Assembly: GCA_021736615.1 (NCBI GenBank)
Contig: JAIPFN010000189.1
Location: forward strand, 1-11,247
Source of the DNA: Phycisphaerae bacterium
GTDB lineage: Bacteria > Planctomycetota > Phycisphaerae > Sedimentisphaerales > Anaerohalosphaeraceae
DNA length: 11,247 nt
Direction: 5' to 3'
Shown one piece after another: positions 7,026 to 11,247 of this stretch (positions are counted from its first letter, which is position 1; every line of letters starts with the position of its first letter). Under the pieces are notes generated by a model. It did not search any database, was not told the DNA's origin, and saw nothing but the letters and a program-made list of their open reading frames with translations. The translations under genes and the position numbers were made by a program.

Positions 7026-9089
7026 TTATCTGTTCATTCGGTTTACCAGTCCCGCTTCGGTAAAAATAAGTAAGATTACCGCCCAGGCAAATATCTTCCA
7101 GAGTGATTTATAATTTTTGCCTGCCGTTATATCCGCAGTCGCTGCTGTCAGCTTTTTATTTTCAGAAAAAATATTATCGATAGCTCGCCCGACTAACCCT
7201 TCCGCCGGTCCCGTTATATCGGTTTCCCATTCGGGCAGATTCACCCCGGCATATCGATGCGGTTTCGCCAGCGTCTTTATCCAGCCCGTCCTGCCGCTGT
7301 CGTAAGGGACAATAAACGAATCGGCAATAGAGGCTTGCTGTTTGTCACCGCCTGCCGTCTGCACCCATACAGGTTTTTCAGATTTCGCAAATTCAATTTC
7401 CATCGCCGTCGCCGGCAGCAGAACTTTTTCACCGCAAGCGAACACGTGCTCGCTGATCTGTTTCGGAGAGCCAAGCAGATACCTGCAAAAAGCCACCGAA
7501 CTGCCCGAGCGTGTAAGCGTAGACATCGAATCGTCGGCACTGGTATTGATCAGTATGCCTTTGCCGTTGGCGACGTGCCTGGAATATATGAAACCGTTTC
7601 CGTTTTTAAAACGCCACTGACAGACAGACTCGGGGTTATTGGTGCATTGATATGTCCCCGAAACAGTCACGTTGCCGAGCCTGTAATTTTCAAGAGCCTT
7701 TAACACCGAATCGAACTCGGCGGATTCGGACTCGCTGCTCCCTGCCGGTTTAGATTCTATGTACGTTCGCCTGGCGATATATTTATCCGGCATAACCGGC
7801 AAGATTCCCGCATCGAATAACTTCGACGTCACTTTCTTATCAAGCCCCTCCTTGACAAAAAATACCATCTTGCCGCCCTTTGTCGCAAAGTCTGTCATGT
7901 CGGATACCGGAATTTCCGATTCCGAAGGCATCGACGTAAACAGCAATATGTCTGCCCACTTCAGCAGCGAGCGGTCAAACCCGCTTAACAGCCTGCTCTT
8001 GACATTTATGATTTCGTAATGATTCATCGATGAAATGGTGTCGGCAGCTGTCTTTAGCAAAAACAATTCCTCGAAACTCTTACCGGTAACGACGACATTC
8101 ATTTCGTTTTGCTGCGGCATTGAAATTGCAAGATAATATTTATCGTCAAGATCCAAACCGTCACCCTTTGAAAGCGACAATTCCACCGGAATAAAAACGT
8201 CGTCGTCTCTATCCTTGTCGATCTTTACCTGCACGGAATAGTGCCGCTGCTCATTACCGCCCATCTCAATTTCCAGCCCCTTAGATTCGGCATCGTTAGT
8301 TCGCCCGGTCAAAATGCGTCTCTGCATCCCCTCGCCGTAACTGGCAACGGTTACGTCGATACTTAATTGACCTTCGCCGAACTTGCCCGCGTGCGCCGAA
8401 ATTATCGCCGCGTTACCGGCCCCAGCCGCCGCGACATTCTTATACTCAACATTGTCCACCTCTAGCGATTGATCGACATCCTGAAAACTCTCCAGTGCCT
8501 GCTGTGTAAAATCACTTATTACGACAGCAGAAACTTCAGTATCGCCGCTGAGTTGCGACACTCCCACACTGACGTCGGAAACAAACCGCTGCGCTTTAAT
8601 ACTGCCGTGAGAAACTTTGAGCATTTTTATATGATTGATAGCAAGATCAGCAGTAAGATTATTCGCCCATCGACCGCTAGCCAGGGTGTAAATATTAAAC
8701 GATCCCTTCTTCTCCGCGGAGCGAATATAATCTATCGCCTCCGATTGCATCTTCTCAAAGCTGCTCTTACCAGAATCGCTGTATAACATTGACGCCGAAT
8801 CGTCAAGCCCCAGGTAATAAACATTATCAACATCCTCAGCCGGATCGCCGCTAAGTATTAATGGACCGGCAAACAGCATTGCTAACAGCACAATGATCAG
8901 GCAGCGGAGAAACAAAACTAAAAAATCCCGGAACCTGCGTCTCGATTGACTGTCCTTTTGACCGGTCTCGAGAAAACGCAGCATAGTAAACGGAATGCGT
9001 TTGAATCGGGGCTTGGCAAGCAAATGCGCAGCCAATGGACCGGCAACCGCTAAAGAACCAAGCAAAAACATCCACGCTGTAAAAGTCAT
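7026..9089 (-). CDS. BatA-type membrane protein with VWA domain
   Basis: The 687-residue product opens with the N-terminal BatA layout: a membrane segment at about 4-24, the loop KPRFKRIPFTMLRFL, an Arg-rich stretch, and a second segment at about 56-79. The VWA domain starts near residue 88 with DDSAS (96-100) as its metal-site motif and VVISDF (189-194) as the later acidic strand. A beta-rich segment (about 225-325) leads into a Rossmann-like part (330-430) with WADILLFTS and KGGKMVFFVKEG, similar in outline to the amidotransferase-like module of the other VWA protein. A membrane helix at about 663-680 is followed by a short basic tail. The ATG at 9089 overlaps the DUF58 stop as ATGA, with AGAGG upstream, so the two are probably translationally coupled. 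BatA-like proteins are thought to act with MoxR ATPases at the membrane; no substrate can be inferred here. Confidence 0.88.
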   Translation of the reverse strand: MTFTAWMFLLGSLAVAGPLAAHLLAKPRFKRIPFTMLRFLETGQKDSQSRRRFRDFLVLFLRCLIIVLLAMLFAGPLILSGDPAEDVDNVYYLGLDDSASMLYSDSGKSSFEKMQSEAIDYIRSAEKKGSFNIYTLASGRWANNLTADLAINHIKMLKVSHGSIKAQRFVSDVSVGVSQLSGDTEVSAVVISDFTQQALESFQDVDQSLEVDNVEYKNVAAAGAGNAAIISAHAGKFGEGQLSIDVTVASYGEGMQRRILTGRTNDAESKGLEIEMGGNEQRHYSVQVKIDKDRDDDVFIPVELSLSKGDGLDLDDKYYLAISMPQQNEMNVVVTGKSFEELFLLKTAADTISSMNHYEIINVKSRLLSGFDRSLLKWADILLFTSMPSESEIPVSDMTDFATKGGKMVFFVKEGLDKKVTSKLFDAGILPVMPDKYIARRTYIESKPAGSSESESAEFDSVLKALENYRLGNVTVSGTYQCTNNPESVCQWRFKNGNGFIYSRHVANGKGILINTSADDSMSTLTRSGSSVAFCRYLLGSPKQISEHVFACGEKVLLPATAMEIEFAKSEKPVWVQTAGGDKQQASIADSFIVPYDSGRTGWIKTLAKPHRYAGVNLPEWETDITGPAEGLVGRAIDNIFSENKKLTAATADITAGKNYKSLWKIFAWAVILLIFTEAGLVNRMNR

Positions 9090-9997
9090 AGCATCCTCTT
9101 TCGTTTAGCTAAATACGAGATAAGTGCTTTGTCAAGCGGCAAAGAAGTGTCAAGCAGACAATAGTCAATGCCGCTCTTTCCGGCAGTAGTCTCAATGTCC
9201 TTAATATACGACTCTACCCGCCGTCGATAACTCTCAGCAACCGACTGCGGAAATGTCCGCAGCGTTCGGTTCGATTCCATATCCTCGAACTGGATCAAAC
9301 CTTCATAATCAAGATTCAATTCCTGCCTGTCCAGAGTATGCATAAGCAAAACGTCATGATTCAAATATTTAAGATGAGCCAGCGCCTTGTAAATATCGTC
9401 GACGTCGTCAAGCATATCCGAGATCAGTATAACAAGCCCGCGACGAGTAGTCATATTGGCGACCTTGTGAATCACGTCGGCGAGTCGCGTTTGCCCTGCC
9501 GGTTTGTTATGCTGCAAAGTCGACAGGATAAGATTCAGATGAGTTCGCCTGGAAGTCGGCGGTATAACCTTGGTGATCTTATCGCTGAATGTCACCAGCC
9601 CGACACTGTCGTTCTGACCGAGCATAAGATAACTCAAAGCCGCGGCAATGAAAGACGCATAGTCAAATTTCCGAACAGATTTATCCGAGGCGAAAGCCAT
9701 CGATTTACTGCTGTCGACCATGATATATGCTGTCAGATTCGTTTCCTGATGAAACTGCTTGATGTAAAGTTTATCGCTCCGCCCGAACATCTTCCAGTCT
9801 AGATATTTCAGTTCGTCGCCCGGATGATAGTCGCGATGCTCACTATATTCGACACTAAACCCGTGAAACGGACTCGGATGCAATCCCGTAAACGAACCTT
9901 CGACAACACACCTGGCGACAAGGTCCATATTCGACAATTTACTAAGCATCACAGGATCAAGATATTTTCTACTCTGTTTCAATTCGCAACCAATCAA
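9086..9997 (-). CDS. DUF58 family protein (VWA-like, MoxR-associated)
   Basis: The 303-residue product has the DUF58 signature in order: EGSFTGLHPSPFHGFSVEY, then RDYHPGDELKYLDWKMFGR (55-73), where the GDE...DW block is the hallmark, then a VWA-like strand MVDSSKS (93-99) with the D-x-S-x-S metal motif, and LISDMLDD (191-198). No membrane segment is seen, so it should be cytoplasmic, as is usual. The start is TTG at 9997: an in-frame TAG lies just upstream, and later ATG codons (residues 17 and 24) would cut into the conserved YLDPVMLSKL start. A second TTG (codon 6) is possible. No strong ribosome site is visible, so coupling to moxR 27 nt upstream is likely. DUF58 proteins almost always sit beside MoxR ATPases. 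Confidence 0.92.
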   Translation of the reverse strand: MIGCELKQSRKYLDPVMLSKLSNMDLVARCVVEGSFTGLHPSPFHGFSVEYSEHRDYHPGDELKYLDWKMFGRSDKLYIKQFHQETNLTAYIMVDSSKSMAFASDKSVRKFDYASFIAAALSYLMLGQNDSVGLVTFSDKITKVIPPTSRRTHLNLILSTLQHNKPAGQTRLADVIHKVANMTTRRGLVILISDMLDDVDDIYKALAHLKYLNHDVLLMHTLDRQELNLDYEGLIQFEDMESNRTLRTFPQSVAESYRRRVESYIKDIETTAGKSGIDYCLLDTSLPLDKALISYLAKRKRML

Positions 9998-10002
9998 TAA
10001 AT

Positions 10003-10030
10003 GCTAAAGGCTAACGGCCAAAAGCTACTT
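10003..10030. repeat. Degenerate 7-base tandem repeat at the moxR-DUF58 junction
   Basis: Four consecutive 7-base units related to GCTAAAG start at 10003, 10010, 10017 and 10024. The last unit overlaps the moxR stop codon (10025-10027) and the other units fill the 27-nt spacer. The third and fourth units are more diverged. The repeat leaves no room for a normal Shine-Dalgarno sequence before the DUF58 start. Confidence 0.55.
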
Positions 10031-11062
10031 AGGAAGCGGCACACGCTTGATCAGATCATCCAGAATCTCATCAACGCTTATACCGTCGGCTTCGGCGTTA
10101 AAGTTTACGATCACACGATGCCTCAAAACGAGTTTGCAAACTTTTTTCACATCTTCAAAACTAGGATTGATCCTTCCTTTTATAAGCGCTCGTGCCTTTG
10201 AACCGAGCGTCATATACTGACCGGCACGCGGGCCGGCTCCCCACTTGAAATACTTCTTAACCATATCGGTTGCAAAAGGATCGTCCGGCCGGGTTGCCCT
10301 GGCCAATCGCACCGTATACTCGATCAGCATATCGCTGACAGGAGCCATCCGCACGATCTCCTGAAACAGAACCATATCTTCCCTCGAGAGTATCCGCTTG
10401 ACGTCAACCTTTTTGCCCGAGGTAGTTTGCTTTACGATTTGCTGCTCTTCTTCCGCATTCGGGTAATCGATATAGACCATAAACATAAATCTGTCGAGCG
10501 CTGCTTCCGGAAGCGGATAGGTTCCTTCCTGCTCGATGGGGTTTTGAGTTGCAAGCACAAAGAAAGGCTCTTCCAGTTTATATGTCCTGCCCGAAACTGT
10601 AACTTCCCGTTCCTGCATCGCCTGCAAAAGAGCGGCCTGTGTTTTTGGAGGGGTTCGGTTGATCTCGTCGGCGAGAACTACGTTTGCAAAGATAGGCCCC
10701 TGCACAAATTCATACCGCCTCTGCCGCGACTCGGGATCCTCCTGGATAATATCCGTTCCGGTAATATCCGATGGCATAAGGTCCGGCGTAAACTGAATAC
10801 GGTTGAAACGCATTTTCAGAGCCTCCGACACCGAGTGAACCATCAGCGTTTTGGCAAGCCCCGGAACACCCATCACGATACAGTGCCCGCCGGCAAGCAT
10901 ACAGCAAAGCAAAGAGTCGAGCACCTCGTCCTGACCGACAACAACATTATGTATCTGCTCCTTAAGATCGGCATAACCCGTCTGGAGTCGCTCGGTCAAA
11001 TTTGTGTCGCTTACTTTCACTTGTGGTTTGGTGGTGTCCCGCCCTTCGCTGATCTGTGACAT
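10025..11062 (-). CDS. moxR: MoxR-family AAA+ ATPase
   Basis: The 345-residue product has the complete MoxR set: VVGQDEVLDSLL, Walker A GVPGLAKT (65-72), Walker B VVLADEIN (128-135) followed by RTPPKTQAALLQAMQE, sensor 1 FVLATQNPIEQEGTYPLPEAALDRF (split around N174), an Arg following ALD (R191), and the sensor 2 region GAGPRA (275-280, R279). Length and motif order are normal, and no residue needed for ATP binding or hydrolysis is missing. It should be a soluble hexameric ATPase powering a chaperone-like step with the VWA partners encoded after it. The ATG at 11062 has GAAGGGA 8 nt upstream. It is the first gene of the cluster visible here, after a 185-nt leader. Confidence 0.96.
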   Translation of the reverse strand: MSQISEGRDTTKPQVKVSDTNLTERLQTGYADLKEQIHNVVVGQDEVLDSLLCCMLAGGHCIVMGVPGLAKTLMVHSVSEALKMRFNRIQFTPDLMPSDITGTDIIQEDPESRQRRYEFVQGPIFANVVLADEINRTPPKTQAALLQAMQEREVTVSGRTYKLEEPFFVLATQNPIEQEGTYPLPEAALDRFMFMVYIDYPNAEEEQQIVKQTTSGKKVDVKRILSREDMVLFQEIVRMAPVSDMLIEYTVRLARATRPDDPFATDMVKKYFKWGAGPRAGQYMTLGSKARALIKGRINPSFEDVKKVCKLVLRHRVIVNFNAEADGISVDEILDDLIKRVPLPK

Positions 11063-11070
11063 ATTACGTA

Positions 11071-11077
11071 TCCCTTC
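11071..11077 (-). promoter_or_regulatory. Ribosome binding site of moxR
   Basis: GAAGGGA on the minus strand ends 8 nt before the ATG at 11060-11062. It is the best Shine-Dalgarno match in the window and supports this start over later codons. Confidence 0.75.
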
Positions 11078-11131
11078 TTTTTCGTTGCCTAAACTAACCG
11101 AAAACAGTCAGCTGATTAATAAAACAGCCCC

Positions 11132-11143
11132 GGCCTTCAGGCC
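11132..11143 (-). other. Small GC-rich hairpin in the moxR leader
   Basis: GGCC, loop TGAA, GGCC on the minus strand, followed by GGGGCTG and a TTTT run about 7 nt later. The stem is only 4 bp and the T run is short and not adjacent, so it is at best a weak terminator for an upstream gene; it may simply be part of an intergenic repeat. Confidence 0.3.
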
Positions 11144-11247
11144 AAATCCTCAATTTGTAATTAGTAATTCTCAAACCGGCCGCCAGGTCAGTTTGAGCTG
11201 GTTTATACAGTTTCCTGGTCGATCAAATGACATAAACAAACAACACC

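Larger units (their letters stand above)
11063..11247. other. Leader upstream of moxR; no gene seen
   Basis: The 185 nt to the right edge contain no convincing reading frame. They hold the moxR ribosome site (11071-11077), a GGCC-tetraloop-GGCC hairpin (11132-11143) and an AT-rich word TTAGTAATTC (11161-11170) also found at 1165-1174. The cluster promoter should be here or further right, but no sigma-factor motif was strong enough to call. Confidence 0.5.

Noticed and set aside
9338..9802. Plus-strand open frame of 154 codons opposite the DUF58 gene
   Set aside because: Antisense shadow; the minus strand has clear DUF58 motifs throughout.
10427..11059. Plus-strand open frame of 210 codons opposite moxR
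   Set aside because: It is the antisense of a highly conserved MoxR coding region, shows no recognisable domain, and arises from codon bias on the real strand.
11116..11145. Possible promoter upstream of moxR (TTGGCC, 18 nt, TATTAA on the minus strand)
   Set aside because: Both boxes match the housekeeping consensus at only 4 of 6 positions and the spacer contains the GC-rich hairpin; not strong enough to call.

Overview
The window is one co-directional gene cluster read entirely from the minus strand, from about 11,062 down past position 1. In transcription order it encodes a MoxR-family AAA+ ATPase, a DUF58 protein, a BatA-type membrane protein with a von Willebrand A (VWA) domain, a 1142-residue DUF4175-like membrane protein, a second VWA membrane protein with a glutamine-amidotransferase-like module, a secreted caspase/legumain-like protein, and the N-terminal part of a Tat-exported DUF4159-like protein that runs off the left edge. 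No tRNA, rRNA, IS element, phage gene or CRISPR array was seen.

The source is most likely a member of the Planctomycetota, possibly a moderate-GC lineage of the Phycisphaerae. This is an inference from memory of similar gene orders (MoxR-DUF58-BatA/VWA-DUF4175-VWA-caspase-like-DUF4159) and from the style of the intergenic degenerate 7- and 9-base repeats. No taxonomic marker gene is present.

Layout: 11063-11247 is the leader upstream of moxR and holds a small GC-rich hairpin and an AT-rich repeat word. 1385-11062 is a tight five-gene block with spacings of 27 nt, a 4-nt ATGA overlap, 14 nt and 14 nt. 1160-1384 is a non-coding mosaic with short degenerate tandem repeats and an apparently orphaned ribosome binding site and start codon. 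308-1159 is the caspase-like gene, and 1-293 is the partial DUF4159-like gene, again after a 14-nt spacer.

How the genes may work together: MoxR ATPases with VWA partners are regarded as chaperone-like machines. Here the ATPase and the DUF58 protein would be cytoplasmic. The two VWA proteins and the DUF4175-like protein are membrane anchored with large domains predicted outside the cytoplasmic membrane, and the last two proteins carry export signals. The cluster therefore looks like an envelope-spanning assembly or maturation system; its substrate is unknown.

The points most worth a second look are: the orphan initiation site and repeat mosaic that interrupt otherwise near-constant junctions; a caspase-like protein whose expected catalytic His is replaced by Gln and which also carries an EF-hand-like loop; and a Lys/Glu/Gly low-complexity linker with a CPKC...CDC cluster in the DUF4175-like protein.
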